In this document: positions 35,461 through 48,982 of the stretch, piece after piece
Layout of the letters: every line of letters starts with the position of its first letter
Position numbering within the stretch: position 1 is the stretch's first letter
Source of the DNA: Terramyces sp. JEL0728
Taxonomy: Eukaryota; Chytridiomycota; Chytridiomycetes; Rhizophydiales; Terramycetaceae
Assembly (NCBI GenBank): GCA_027603945.1
Contig: JADIIU010000021.1
Span: 62,001 to 126,000, forward strand
Reading direction: 5' to 3'
Length of the DNA stretch: 64,000 nt
The notes under the pieces: model-generated
Database searches by the model: none
What the model saw: the letters and a program-made list of their open reading frames with translations, nothing else
What the model was told of the DNA's origin: nothing
Made by a program: the position numbers and the translations under genes

Positions 35461-36780
35461 TTATAAAGATTTAGAACAATTGCTTGACCCGCAGATACAG
35501 TAGGAGCTAAGCATAGTATCCCACTGCGCAGACATTCTAGAAATTTCTTCCTTCAATAATGGCAAGGAGTCAAAAGTACTTTCCGCTCTTAAATTTTGCA
35601 CAGTTTGGAACGAAGCCTGCGGAAAGTTTGTCAGTAGTTCCCTAGGAAGCGACAATAGAAATAGAGTTGCTAACTGTTCCACCGAGTTCTTTCCCAGTTG
35701 AACATGAATTTTGTTTTCACAAGTAGATTCACAAGGCGCCATTGCTTCACAAACTGCATTGTACATTGCATGCTGTTTAACTTGATTCATCAGCAATTCA
35801 AATTCATCCTTCAGATCAGCCGCCAGTTGTCTATTTCCATCCACAGTACCTGCCAGATCGAAACCGCCATCTGCCAGCGCGGTATAGAAATGGTGTTTAT
35901 CAGGGATGTTGTTAACGATTGCTTTGATGGGATTGCTGTTGGTTTTCAGCTCTTGAGGTATAATTTGCCAGAATATTTTTGTTAATCCCTGCCATTCCAA
36001 CTTTTGTGCTGTAATTTTGCAAAGAGGTAGCGGTTTAGAATCGCCTAGTGTTACCATAATAGTTACCCCGCGTAAGTACAAAATATCCTCTTGGCAGCCC
36101 AGTTGTAACATCTATTGGGTTCATTGCTTCATAGAGCAACTTTGCATCTACAAAATAACTGGGATATTTAAATCTAGCAGTGTCCATGACTAGCACCTGA
36201 TTGCTGGAGGGGCAGTAAGCACCAACAGGCGAGAAATGGCCATCACCAGTTTGGTTCAGGGTTTTTCTGCTGAACGACACAACCATATGAGTATCCAATG
36301 AGCTGGTAACTTTTTTCAAATCATTAATGAATTCTTTGTACGAGGTTTGATCGCTCCGCTTTGTTTCTACATTCAATCCATTCCCTCTGGCTGTTGCTGC
36401 CAGTTGAATAAAATTTAATCCGTCCTTCTTTATATCTTCCAATGAAGCACAGCATTCTAGCATATCATCGGCATACCACCTCCAAACGCCTTTCCATCTC
36501 TTCCCTGGATCGACCGATAGTGCATTCAATACCATCGCAAGTGACCCTAGACCGCAAAAAGCAGGCTCGCTCTGCATAGTGAAATTCCCTGATAATGAAA
36601 AGAATATTTCTGCATGTCCTTCTCCCAAAGATTTTCTGAACAATTCTTTTCCTTGGGGAGATGTGAATGAATACAAATTCTACCGTTAAATATATTTACA
36701 TTAGGAAGCTCTCTTCTATAAAAGGTATTTTGAATTGGATTCCTCGAGATACTAATTAACCGCTTGATAAGTTTGAACAT
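35461..36780 (-). CDS. Phytochelatin synthase
   Basis: This papain-fold gamma-glutamylcysteine dipeptidyl transpeptidase makes phytochelatins from glutathione to bind Cd and other metals. Two introns (20 and 22 nt) leave about 425 residues. FYRRELP leads into the catalytic core, with SEPAFCGL (Cys69), GDGHFSPVGAY (His175) and MDTARFKYP (Asp193). The C-H-D spacing of 106 and 18 residues equals that of the plant enzyme (56/162/180). A variable C-terminal domain ends with cysteines (SYCICGSSNC). Exon 1 adds MFKLIKRLISISRN, basic and amphipathic, a possible mitochondrial presequence. It diverges from NUF2 across about 300 bp. Confidence 0.93.
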
Positions 36781-37083
36781 AAACTTTTTTTCGTTTTCCA
36801 AACAATGACGGGAGGGAATCGGAATGGAAAGATTCCGAGAGAGATTGAAACATTGATTTAGGCACAAGAGCAAGTAACGAGAGCAATTGGAACTTAGACA
36901 TTCCAGAATGAGCTCTGAATATTCATTTAGTTGAAAGTGTTCAAATATCTGCTAGAGTAAATCTTCCCCCTCAAAGCCCAGTTGTTGGCGCTCATGGTAA
37001 CCAGTCTCTTGATATTGTGAGGTGGTATTAGTTTTCCAAGGTATTCCCCAAAATGTCCAGAACTTCCAACTTTTTAATCAAGA
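36781..37083. promoter_or_regulatory. Divergent intergenic region, PCS / NUF2
   Basis: 303 bp between the two divergent start codons, presumably holding both promoters. It contains A/T-rich tracts near 36780 and 37060. No specific binding motif can be named and no gene is seen. Confidence 0.4.
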
Positions 37084-38509
37084 ATGAGCGAGTTGACATT
37101 TCCCAACCTGGACACAAAAGAAATATTGCAGATACTGATCGAGCTTGCAATTCCATGCACTGAAGAGGACCTAAAGAAACCAACTATGCACAAGATGCTC
37201 CAAATTTACGAAAAATTCACAGAGCTGCTTTTAGGTTCAACAAGAAACTTGGCCGTACCTGATTTCAGCACTCTCTTGGAAACACCAGATCTTCAGCAAG
37301 ATTCGATCGCTTTAATGGGATTCTACCGCCAATTGTATTTTGTGTTAATTTTAGACTCAAAATTGTAACTCAAGCTGGAGTTGAAAACTTTAGTCTACGT
37401 GATTTACTCACCCCTTCAGTTAAACGGGTCCGATATATTCTTAGTGCAATCATTAATTTCTGTAAATTTAGAGAAGACAAAATGCAGATTTACGAACAGT
37501 GTTCGGAACAAGCTGTAATTTCCTTTTGAATTTAGGAAGCGCTTGCAAATCAAAAAGTGTCACTGCAATCGAACCTGGATGACCTGACTGAAAAAGTAAA
37601 CTCCTACAAGTAAGAAATGCTTGATTGTAGGGCTTCCAGAGTTGCAGAAACACCTTTGGCTGAAAAGAAGAGGGAGATTGTTAGTGTGTTGACAGCGGAT
37701 TTGAGAGAACTAAAGAAAATTCAAACCAATGTTGGAGGAGAAATTGATACTTTGAAGCTGGAAAAGTCCCAATTATCAGAAAAAATGAACAACAATACGT
37801 TCCTAATTACAAATCTGAAGCAGGAATGCGCGAGATTGCAATCCAGAATTATTACAAATCCGGAAAAATTAAAATTGGCTATAGATGATATGATAGCATC
37901 TGTTAAAATTGAAAAAGCAAATGTAGCTGCTTCCGAAAAGAAATCTAGAGAATTGCAAGTGCGAATCGACACTATGGATACAGTCGAAGCAGTATTTGCA
38001 TTTAATCTTAGGATGTTGAAAATTGCTGTGAATTGTTACTGGAAGCTGAACAGGAAAGAAAGAAAAAAAGAGATGAGCAACTTCGCTACCAAAAAGATGC
38101 CGAAAGTCTTCAAAGAAAGCAAGATGAATTGCGCGAGTTGACCATGAAGGAACAAGTAAGAAAGATTTAATCCCAGCAATTACTCCGCCAGCTCGAGAGT
38201 GCAAACTCAAAAATTACCAGATTAGAGCAGCACCATAGTCAACGGGAATCTGCTAATGAACAGAAATTTGTTAAATTGAAGGAGGAATTCGAGGAAGTTG
38301 TAGCGCAACATCAAGCTAGTGTCTCCAGAGCCCAAGAAAATGAAACTCAAGCAGTTGAATACGAAGAAAAGGTATACGCTGATTTAACAAAGACTGAATT
38401 GTACCAAAGCACCGTTGAGGCTGAAATCAATTCCTTAAATCTTCACTATAGCAACCTGATTCTTGGGATTGAATCCTTTCAAAATACTATTCAGGCTTCA
38501 AGGATTTAA
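37084..38509 (+). CDS. NUF2: Kinetochore protein Nuf2
   Basis: A subunit of the Ndc80 complex that links kinetochores to microtubules. Five introns (20, 21, 21, 20 and 21 nt) leave 440 residues, near the family norm. The N-terminal calponin-like domain starts SELTFPNLDTKEILQILIEL, continues TEEDLKKPT, GVENFSLRDLLTPSVKRVRY and ILSAIINFCKFRED, all matching Nuf2 signatures. The remainder is coiled coil. The next gene, another long coiled-coil protein, begins 33 bp after the stop on the same strand. Confidence 0.92.
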
Positions 38510-38541
38510 ATAAATATTTTGACGTAATCCTAATTTTACTA

Positions 38542-41500
38542 ATGAAATCTATTTTGAGTTTACTAGGATATGAAAATAAAGAAAAAGGAATATTAGGACC
38601 TGCAGCAGCAATATTGGGGATTTTTAGTGTGCCACCTGTCAGTGGTAAGATTGGTTTAAACATAGATGGCAAGCTGGAATCAAAACGGAAACAAATGGCT
38701 GCCAAGGATTCAGATATCACCCTTGGCTCGACGGGAGATTTAGATGCAACAGAAGATGGTAAAATTGAAAATCCTCTCGCATGTCAAGATACCATAGAAA
38801 AAACCTCCGATGGTAAAGTCGCGCATGGATCCGAAATTCAATTAAACAAAGATCAAAATGACTTTTCCGGAGAGGTAGAATGTAACGGCATTGAGGATCC
38901 ACTTCCACCTGATTCCCTGGACGAAACTCTGGATGGTAGCTGCTCAGAGAATCACAGTGATGGAATTTACGATCCATCCGCGATTTTGAATATTCAACAA
39001 GGCTCACCTGTGGATTCGGAGGTGGACGATAGCAAATCTACTGATTCAGACCACGAAGAGTTAAATGAAAGCAAAGTCAACTTGGAAATTGAATCAGATG
39101 ATGAAATGGAAGGAGATGATGCAGCATCTGACGGCAATGAAGGAGAATGTGATATATCCAATGTAGATGGAGTGGATATCGAGCACACAGCTATTGACAA
39201 AGAAGTAGAATTTATGAACAAAGTTACTGAGAGAAAAGTGCAGCCTTCTATCCTTAATTCAGACGGAGATGAATTACTTTCAAATACTGATGTAATCAAA
39301 GGTAGGATTTGCACTAACTTGCAGACACACCGAAGCATGAATTCGAAGACGAAAAAGAGGATTATACCCAAAATGTGCCAGAAGAAATGAGAACCATGGA
39401 CGGGTTCGCAGATTTTTCAATCAACCCGGAAATATCAGCTGAAAAGACGCAGATAGATATCTCAAACATCCCAAAATCACCAATAGAGTTATCTGTTGAA
39501 GCAATTGAAAATATCTATTCCCAAAATGAAGAGAGTATCGCCTTGTACAATGAGATTAGCCAAAGTGATGAGAAAAATACTATGAAAAATGATAAATTAC
39601 AAAAATTGGACATTAATGTATGTGATCCAGCATCAGATATGAATGTACACACCGAAAAAGTCACCGAAAAAGTAATCTCACCACTATCAGTGCAAGAAGC
39701 GTACGAGATTACAAACGGAAAGCTTACAATGCTGGAATGGGGGTTTGAAAGCAACAGCTATGCAAATAATCAAAGCAACATAGTACCTGCTGTTGCTACT
39801 ACTTTTAAAGAACTCTCTTTCCAAAATGAACACTTTAAATTATCAAGTAGCAACCTGGATGTCGAGGAAATATTGTTTGCTTCACATAATCCCCAGCATT
39901 TGTTTAAAGAGTGCCGTGTAAAATTGAAACAAGAACTCTTGATGAACGATCTCGTTACTAAACAATTTACCAACAGCAACAGACTTGCTAAGGCGCTACA
40001 AAAGAAGTTGACGGCAATCAAGTATTCCAATAGCCAACTGAAATACGAAAGTCGAATGTACAAGAACAGTTATTTGAATGTAAAAGAAAGACTGTACAAG
40101 ACCCAATTATGTGTTGATGAGCAGAATTTTACAATTACTGATCATAAGAATTCAATTCAAAATTATAAGACGTCAATCTCTGAATGTGAGTTGAAAAACA
40201 AAGATGTAAATGAAAGCAATATAAAATATCAACAGGAAAATGCCCTCCTGTTAGCCAAAATCAAAGAATTGGAGGAATTTAATCAACAATACGAGAAAAA
40301 GGCAAAGAAAGGAATGCTGTTGCTGCAGGAAGAATTGATTTCTAAAGAAAAGATGCAAAGCTTGATAAAGAAAGCCAACTGGGAATTGGAAGAAAAATCT
40401 GCAGCCAATTCAAAGTTAAATGCTGATATTGCATCCCTAAGTTCCCAAATAAGCAATTTCAAAGGGAAAGTGCAAGAGTTATCCAGCAAGTTAGAAAATG
40501 AAAGACTGCTTAACAAACAGCAAGTTAAAGAAAACGATGGATTGAAGAATAAGAAACAAGAACTCACTGAAGAGATAGCTGTAATTTGGAACTTATATCT
40601 AGAAATTGGAACAAAAGTACAAAAATATGAAGGAAGCGTCCATTTCAAAGTTTAGTCAATTTGCTAAAGATGTTGCTGTTAAACAAAGTGAAACCTTATC
40701 CTCCATTTTGAAAAAAGTAGATGAATTGGATGGAAAATTTAATTTGGTAGCGGAGAAAGCAATATCACAAACATTGCAAATGGAAAAGGATTATCGAGAA
40801 AAGGGGATAAATCTAAAGAAAATCAACAATGCACTAAAAGTAGCCAACTACAAGGACAAAGACCAGCTAAAGAAGCAGAAATTGGAACTAGAGAGCTTTA
40901 AAGTGGTAATACGTCAGGAGAGTGCCTTGATCTCTGCATTAAATCTGAAAATGAAGCGAAATGAACTTGCAAGAAGACAATATGAAGAGAAAATGAGAGA
41001 ATTAAAGATGTGTGTAGATAGCCTCAATAGCACAAACGAACAAGCACTTCAGAAGCATAAAGATGAAATTGAAACTGTCAGTGTTGCCCATAAATCCATG
41101 GCCGGAGAATTAAACAGCAAGATCCTAAACTATGAATCACAGGTGGCCAGTTTAAATACAAAATTGTCTCGACAAACGGTAGAATTGCAAAAGAGCCAGA
41201 ATGAATTTGTAATTACGAAAAAGGAATTGGTGAATGTTCAACAGCAGTTACTCCAACACACTGAGCATAAAGAAGACATTCTATCAAAAATTAAACGCGA
41301 AAACAATTTGTTGAAATCCAAAAGTTATTTACTAAACACGGAAATAGCAAAGGATATTTCATTCTTCTGTGACCTGTTCAATTTAATGGACGAGGAAACA
41401 CTAGATCAAAATCTGCAATTGGTTGCCGAAAAAGAATCAATTTCACAGAATGAAATTCTTGTATCGATCAGAAGAATCATGCGGAAAGCAGTTTCATTCC

Positions 41501-41994
41501 TTCTAAAGTGTAAAAGGGAGCGAGATATTCTAAAAGGCAAAGTTAACCGGTCCTTGAATCCAAGCGATGAATGGAAGAATATTGATCAAGATTGTCAGGA
41601 TTTCGTCCAGACTTTGAATCATGTGAAAAACATTCACTTTGGAAATGATACCAACAGAGATTTTCTTACCACCTGGAGAGGAGCAATCAATAATTTCGAA
41701 AGCATGACTGTGCAAATGAGAGGACTATCCAATTCGAAAGATATGGATTTGAAAAGACACCAAAATCTCAAAGAACTGACTTTCCTCAGGGTTTTCTTGA
41801 ATGCCATAGAAAACCATCTCAAAATTACCTCATCCTCCACATTAAAAGAAAGGGTGCAACAAGTATTCCTCACTCTCTGCAATAACTCTTTTGAAGTTGA
41901 TGAAGCCAGAAAGGAATTAAAGTCGGCAAAAGAAGCACTATCATCGCGAGATGACTTTGTCAGAAATTTATTACGCTCTTCTACGATAAGTTGA
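38542..41994 (+). CDS. Large acidic / coiled-coil protein, function unknown
   Basis: 1135 residues after removing two introns (23 nt near 39302 and 22 nt near 40583). The N-terminal third is acidic and low-complexity (DSEVDDSKSTDSDHEELN, SDDEMEGDDAASDGNEGE). The rest is long heptad-rich coiled coil (for example LKKQKLELESFKVVIRQE, LNTKLSRQTVELQKSQNEF). It ends in a more globular-looking helical tail (TTWRGAINNFESMTVQMRGL). I do not recognise the family. Scaffold roles at centrosome or basal body, nuclear envelope, or in autophagy are all possible, and none is supported directly. It converges on ERCC6 with 28 bp between stops. Confidence 0.78.
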
Positions 41995-42022
41995 TTTAAA
42001 TACATAATTTATTGATTTCTGT

Positions 42023-45019
42023 TCATTCTTTTAATTTCCAGCCTTTAATAGCACCTTCTCGTTCTAAGGTAGCCATACCTTTTAACAGACCACGAAATAC
42101 CACCATTTCATCCTTGTTAATTTTGTGTTTAAAATGATCCAGGATTTGTGCGGAAGGAACGATACCCGGCGACTTTGACAAATAATCAAATATTTCGGTT
42201 GCCAGAAATCCATTGCTATTTTTGGCATTCGGGCTAGGGTTCGACCGTTTCTTTAGATTGTTCAGGATGCTTGCACTACCACTCCTTTCTTCAGACAGCT
42301 TTGAACCACCACCGAATCTTTGTTTGCCTGCAAATCCAAACTTACCGGTCCAAGTTGGCTGATGAACTTTATTTTCTTTCAGCTGTTTACGGGACAGTTT
42401 CAAGTTCTTTACTGCTTCTTCCGATACCCTTCTTGCTTCATCTTCCATAATTGCGTATTCTACAGTAGGTTTTAGTATGGCTTCGTGCTCTAATGCTGAG
42501 TGAACACCAGACTTGGCAAAAAGAGCCTCCAAAATACTACTATCACCGGATTTGGATGCTGCCTGATCTGCTGGATGTTCAAAATTGTGCACTTTATCCA
42601 CATTTTGCATTCTCATGTCTGCTTTCACTGCAACTTTCATGTCTTCAAACAAATTTTCAGTCTCTGTTGGCCCTTCTAGTTTTTCATCAAATGTGAACAG
42701 ATTATGAAGATCATTCCTTTTGAAAAACCGTCTTTGTCTTGGGTCTTTTAGAATTTTGTTTGTAAGGAATTGCTTGAATATTTGTCGCTGGTAGATCTTT
42801 TCTTCGATGGTATGCGAAACCATTAATCTGTAAATTGTGACGTTTTTAGTTTGCCCCAAACGCCAACATCGTTCCCTAGCCTATTGTCAGAATTAATTAT
42901 ATACTTGCAAGTCAACAGAGGGATTCTATTGTTAGGCACAACATACCCAATCTGGATCGTAAATAATACATCGATCAGCCCCGGTCAAATTGATTCCCAG
43001 CCCACCAACTCTCGTTGTCAAAAGAAACACAAAGATCTCCGAGTTACTGTTGAATGAATCTACCAGAGTAGAACGTGTCTTGATAGGTGTAGTTCCATCC
43101 ATTCTCAAGTATTTGTAGTCTAGATAAAGCATCTAAATACCAGTGTTTTGAATGAACTGCTCCATAATGTCGAGCATTTGCCTTGTTTGACAAAACAGCA
43201 ACACTCTATTCCCCTGCATCTTCCACATCTGCAGTAGGTTTTCAACAACAATCATTTTTCCGGATTTCTCAACTGTTCCAAACTCATCAACCTGCCAATT
43301 AGCATTTCAGTACATCTTTTTCAATTAGGTCAGGGTGGTTGCAGATCTTTCGCAAGATATCAATACCAGATAGAACATGTTGCTTGCCGTCAAGGATTCG
43401 AGAGACTTCTTCAGAATTTATATATCTCAAATATTTCTACATTAAACCAAGTGATACTTGTTTTTGGACAGGGGTAAGTTTACAAAATAGTATTTGCTCA
43501 CTCTTCTGCGGCAATTGCTGCGCAACATCGACTTTCATTCTCCTTAGCATGTACGGCGAAATAAAGTCTCTTAGAATACACGCACATTTATAAGCAGTTT
43601 GCACTTGTATGTTGGTAGCGTTCGCATATCCCCCAATATTAATTGGCACTGCGAATTCGGACTGAAAAACTGGCAAAGTTCCTAGTCTTCCAGGATACAC
43701 AAAATCGTATAGCGACCATAACTCGGTCAGGTTGTTCTGAATTGGAGTCCCTGAAAGTATAATTCTGTGTGGGGTCATTAAGCTTTTACAAGCCAAAGTT
43801 ACTTTAGCATCAGGGTTTCTGGAATCAGTCTCGACTACCTTATCTTGTGACCTTCGTCCAAGACGCAATAAGCCCATTTCACCTTTCCCATCATCTCTTC
43901 ATACAGAGTTATTGAGCTATACGTAGTAACAATCACATGTCCCTTCTCTGCAATTTTGTTTATCAGGGCATCAATTCCTTTGGATTTCACCGATGACTTG
44001 CTGATCTTTCGTCTTTTTGCAGGCATTTCCTCTTCCGACTCACTATCATATCGAAATATACCACCTTCAGAAATGCCACTTCCAGAGGAGTGTAGGATTG
44101 CAACTCGATATGCCGGCCACCATTTATGAAATTCCTGTACCCATTGATTCAAAACAGTTGCAGGACAAACTACTAGTATTGGGCCCTCTAGGAGCTTAGA
44201 GTATCCCAATCCTGCCAAAAAGGCAACCAGCTGGACAGTCTTGCCTGCGTTAACATACATCAAACCTAATCCCATCTCATCCCCCAAAACACCGCCAACC
44301 TTTTGACGATGTAGTTCTACTATTAAATTCAATTACCCCAGAGCCACCTTACGCAAGCTTTCTGGTAATCAAAAAGATGTGACGCGATGTCTCCTGGTAC
44401 CTTGTATTCCCCAATTATTTCATCTTCAGCGACACCAGACGCAGTAGTCATTTCATCTTCGATATCGTTAGCAAAATCCAGTGTGTCTACATTTTCAGAT
44501 TCAGGATTCTCATGCAAATATCTTTTCTTTCTTCGTTTCACAGCCCATCGAAGTAGTCTTCTTTGGTAGTAATTCTCATCTCCATCATCCATTGCATCTT
44601 CTTCCTCGTCTGAGTCACCCACATATAATTCGACAGAAGTGTACTCCTTGCCAGTTGCAATATCATCTTCTTTTGTAAATGGGTTGATCTTTCCAGTGCG
44701 AATGAGTCTTTCCCGATCAGATTCTTTTATCTCCTCATCTATGTTAGAAAGGTATACGATTTTCAAGTCTTTCTTTGATTTCCTTTTCTTGTTGGGTTAA
44801 AAATTCAATTTCTTCTAATATTTCATCTACTGGTTTCCCCCTATCCAAATATTTATTTAATTTTGTGTTTGCTGTCTGTAATTTGCTTTTAATTTTCTCT
44901 AGCCGTTTATTTTCAATTTCCCTCGTCTGTTCCTCAAATTCCCTTTCAGCATCCTGAAGAATTCTATTTTCCAATTCGTTTTCATCGGCAACGTTATCAA
45001 CGAATTCAGAAATCTCCAT
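42023..45019 (-). CDS. RAD26: CSB/Rad26-type SNF2 ATPase, transcription-coupled repair
   Basis: This ERCC6/CSB orthologue recognises stalled RNA polymerase II and starts transcription-coupled nucleotide excision repair. Nine introns of 19-24 nt leave about 935 residues. The N-terminus is coiled and acidic. The SNF2 core shows [20 protein letters not shown] followed by GKT (motif I, split by a 21-nt intron), VLDEGHKIR (II), [14 protein letters not shown] (III), [22 protein letters not shown] (V) and [12 protein letters not shown] (VI). The C-terminus has a winged-helix-like end ([15 protein letters not shown]... IKGWKLKE) matching CSB's 'GIWKLKPE'. The start is the ATG at 45019. Confidence 0.93.
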
Positions 45020-45112
45020 TTCTTTTGGCAAAAAAACCTTTAGTTTGGCGAAAGCTTACACAAAGTGGCTTGGTTAGAGATAATTTCCTGTTAAAAAGAT
45101 AAAACGGCTTTA

Positions 45113-48100
45113 TTAATCCAATTTTTGCTGGTTGACCAGTTGGTAGTAGGAGCCTTTTTGTTCAACCAGTTCAAAGTGAGTTCCGGATTCAATTACAGCC
45201 CCTGCACTGACTACCAGGATCAGATCAGCATTCTGAATAGTAGATAGACGGTGTGCGATAACAATGGTAGTTCTACCCTTTGCTGCATTATCCAAAGCCT
45301 CCTGCACAACCTTTTCTGATTCAGAATCAAGGGCGGATGTAGCTTCGTCGAGCAACAATAGTCGCGGATCTCTGATCAATGCTCTTGCAATAGCAATTCT
45401 TTGTTTCTGTCCACCAGAGATTTGGCCACCCTTTTCTCCAACCAAAGTATCATACATGTCTGGAAGACCTTGAATAAATTCATGAATATTAGCCAGTTTG
45501 GCTGCTTCTTGAATTGCCAATTCGTCAACTGGTCCGACCGCACCATAAGCAATGTTGTCTCTGATACTAACATTAAATAGCACTGGTTCCTATGGTAAGA
45601 ATAGCGTACTTGTCCAACGATTCCCATATGTGATCGCAAATTAGCAATATTCCACTTGCTTACTTCAGTATTATCAAAATTAATTTGGCCACTCGATGGA
45701 TCATACCAACGTTCGAGCAAGCCCATTACTGTCGACTTGCCACAACCACTTTGCCCAACCAGAGCGATAGTCTTTCCTTTGAAAGCGTCCAAAGATAACC
45801 CTTTCAATACTTCAATGTCAGGTCTAGCAGGATAGGTGAATCTTGCATTCTTGATAGAGACATTTCCTTCGGCCTTTTCCTTCTTTTCACCGCTTTCAGT
45901 GGTTGGATCAATTGCAGATACTCTGTCTAAAACTGCAAAAATAGAAAATGCAGCTAATTTGGCTTTTGCTGCATCTGGCGTGTGATTATTGACTTGCCCT
46001 GTTAACATTGCAGTGAAAATAATTGTGAAAATTGCTCTGAATACATCGCCTGTGTTGTACAATTCCCAAACAACAAGTCTTGAACCGTAGTAGAAAGATA
46101 TAGCCCAAGCAAAGTGCAAAACACTTTGTGAGAATGCGAAACCACCAGAGGTAAGGAAGGCACCTTTGACAGTAATCTTGTGCGGTAAAATAATACTGTC
46201 AAGATAGCGCTTATAGAAAACTTCTTCCTTGTTCAAAACTGCAACGGTTCGAATAGTTGAAATGGCTTCAGAGGCTTTTTGACTGGCGGTTTCATATGCA
46301 GCTTTTGTTTTACTTCCAAATCCAACCAAGACCTGCAATTGCATGTAACCTGCTGCAGCAATCAAAGGAACCATACCCAAGATAACAAGGGACAATTGCC
46401 AGCATGAAATAAAGGCAATAATTAAACCAACAATTACACCAGCAACGGATTGTAAAATGGCACCAAAGAATGGACCGGTTAGTCCCATAACCAAATTTGC
46501 TTCTTCAGACAATTTTGAAGTCAAAGCACCAGGAGCATTTTCTTCCATATCAAAGAATGAAATTTCTTGCTTGAGAAGAGCAACAAAAACATCGTAACGT
46601 ACTCTTCTGGTCATTTTTTCACCACAATACTTCAGCAAACCAAGTTGTAGAAAGTTGGTGATGAAAGCACCACAAGCTAGCCCAACAAAAATCAAAGAGT
46701 AAGTATTGGTTAAAGAAGTGCCCAAAATAGTGAGGACTTTGGAGAAAATGATAGCAAAAACAGGTTGAATGCCGCCATTACACAAACCACCGAATATGCT
46801 AAGTTTAGCGTGAAATTACCCCAACGCCATCAATCCATATTCAGACTTGTTGTACGACAATAATCTACCATAATCTAGCTTTCCTTCAATTTTCTTGACT
46901 TTTTCTTCATCTTTATCGATACTAAGAACTACAACTCCTTTGTCGGGCATGGCAGGGTCAAACTTTTCAGTTTGAGCAGCTTCGACTTGAGGAGAATTTT
47001 CACCGACTTTTGGAGATTGAGCACCATCAGTCTTCAACTCTTGTGCTTGGACAAGATTGTAATAGTTTCCTTTCTTTTCAAGTAATTGAGCATGAGTACC
47101 CTGTTCGATAATTTCACCAGCATCCATAACAACAATAAGATCAGCCTTTTTGACAGTTGAAAGACGATGGGCAATGATGATAGTAGTTCTGTTTGCAGAG
47201 GCAGTTTCCAAAGCAGCTTGCACTACTCTTTCGGATTCTGTATCTAAAGCTGAAGTGGCTTCATCAAGCAAAATAATGGAAGGGTCCTTGATAATTGCCC
47301 GAGCAATTGCAATACGTTGCTAAAATTAAGTTTATAATTACCTTTTGGCCGCCAGACATCATACCACCCGCTTCACCTACTTTAGTGTCCAGCTTGTCTG
47401 GCAACTTTTGAATAAAGTCCCAGCAATTTGCTTGGCGGCATGCCTTTTCAATTCTATCGCTCAAGTCAGGAGCGTTTGCGTGTTCAGTATCTAATCCCAA
47501 AATAATATTTTCCTTGATAGTGGTGTCAAAAAGCACTGGTTCTTGGGTAACCATACCAATATTACTTCTTAACCAAGAAAGTCTCAAACTTTTAATATCA
47601 ACGTTTCCCAGCAAAACAGACCCATATACTGGATCGTAGAATCGTTCAAACAGTTTAACAATAGTGGACTAGTTTAAAAACAATTTACCTTTCCAGACCC
47701 AGATAATCCAACAAGCGCAACCGTTTGACCAGTCTTTACTTTCAAATTAAACTTTTTCAAAATTGGAACATCCTTTCGGGATGGATAATGGAAGTCAATG
47801 TCCCTAAATTCGATATCTTGTTTAGCGGTTTCCAAAATTTCACCAGCTGGAGAAAGAGCATCAATTGGCGATACTCTGTCGATAGTTTCAAAAACACCCT
47901 TTGCGGCACCCAATGCAGAAGCAATAGCAGTGATGTGAGGAGTGGCATTACCCAATGAAAATGAACCAATGATAATTGCAAAGAATACGTTAAGCACATC
48001 ACCAGTACTCATTACATCTGGTACAAGAGTGTTTCCATACCAGAAGGTAAGAGCATAGATATTGAACATTAAAAATTGAAAGAACCCAACACCAGCACCG

Positions 48101-48982
48101 TTTGACAACGCCAAAAATTAAAACATTGCTTACCTTTTTAATACCAGCTTTCTCTGCAGTATCTAAATGCTTGGCATACTTGGCAGCTTCTTTATCTTGA
48201 CCGCCGAATGAAACTACAGTTCTAATGGATGTAAAAGTTTGTTGCGCAATTGCACCGGCTTCAGCGTAGGCATCCTGTTCTTGTCCTTGCCCGCCAGACA
48301 AGATTTTTGACATCAAGAATGCTGCGCCTGAGAGGAGAGGCAAAGTAGCAAGCAATACCAGAGCAAGTCTCCAGCCTCGGACAAATGCGATGACGTAACC
48401 AGTAATAAATGCACAAGTAAATTGAATCAATAGTCCGACCTTGTCTGAAAGGCCCTCCTGAATAATGTTGATGTCTGCGGTTAATCTAGAGTTCAAATCT
48501 CCAGTAGAAGTAGCATCAAACCAACCAATATCTTGTCGCAAAATAGAATAGAAAAAGTGTTCTCTAATTCGTTTGGATACGTTTTCACCAAACAAGATCC
48601 AGCAACTCATTTGAACATATGATCCTACAAAAGTAACAGCGCCAATAACACACATCTTGAATTAGGATAGATTTTACCATAGTGACTGCAAAGCTCATAT
48701 CTTTGTTCATCTGGTCCAAAAGCGCTTGATCTCCTGGCTTGTAGGAAACGAATGACTGAATGATTTGGCCAAAAAATATAGTCATGACTGGCAGTGTTGC
48801 TCCATTCTAAATTAATATATAAAGTACCACCATGGCAGCTAATGTTCCAATAACTACATATATGTAGTCTGCCGGCTGCGCGTACGATAATAACCTGAAG
48901 TACGAGACCGAGCTCATATTTTTTTAGTGGAGAAGTGGGTTTTTTGTTCCACGTCACTCTGGCCTTTCACAAGTTGAGTCAT
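45113..48982 (-). CDS. Full-length ABCB/P-glycoprotein-type ABC transporter
   Basis: An ATP-driven exporter with TMD-NBD-TMD-NBD layout. NBD1 has [12 protein letters not shown] (split by a 20-nt intron), [15 protein letters not shown] and [15 protein letters not shown]2 has [44 protein letters not shown] and [10 protein letters not shown]. Most introns are 20-22 nt GT-AG. Two oddities exist. The junction [11 protein letters not shown] at 48112-48133 needs an intron ending TG instead of AG. The first exon from ATG 48982 ([21 protein letters not shown]) reaches TM1 in frame only if a run of seven A's is six. The start is therefore provisional. The substrate is unknown. Confidence 0.85.
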
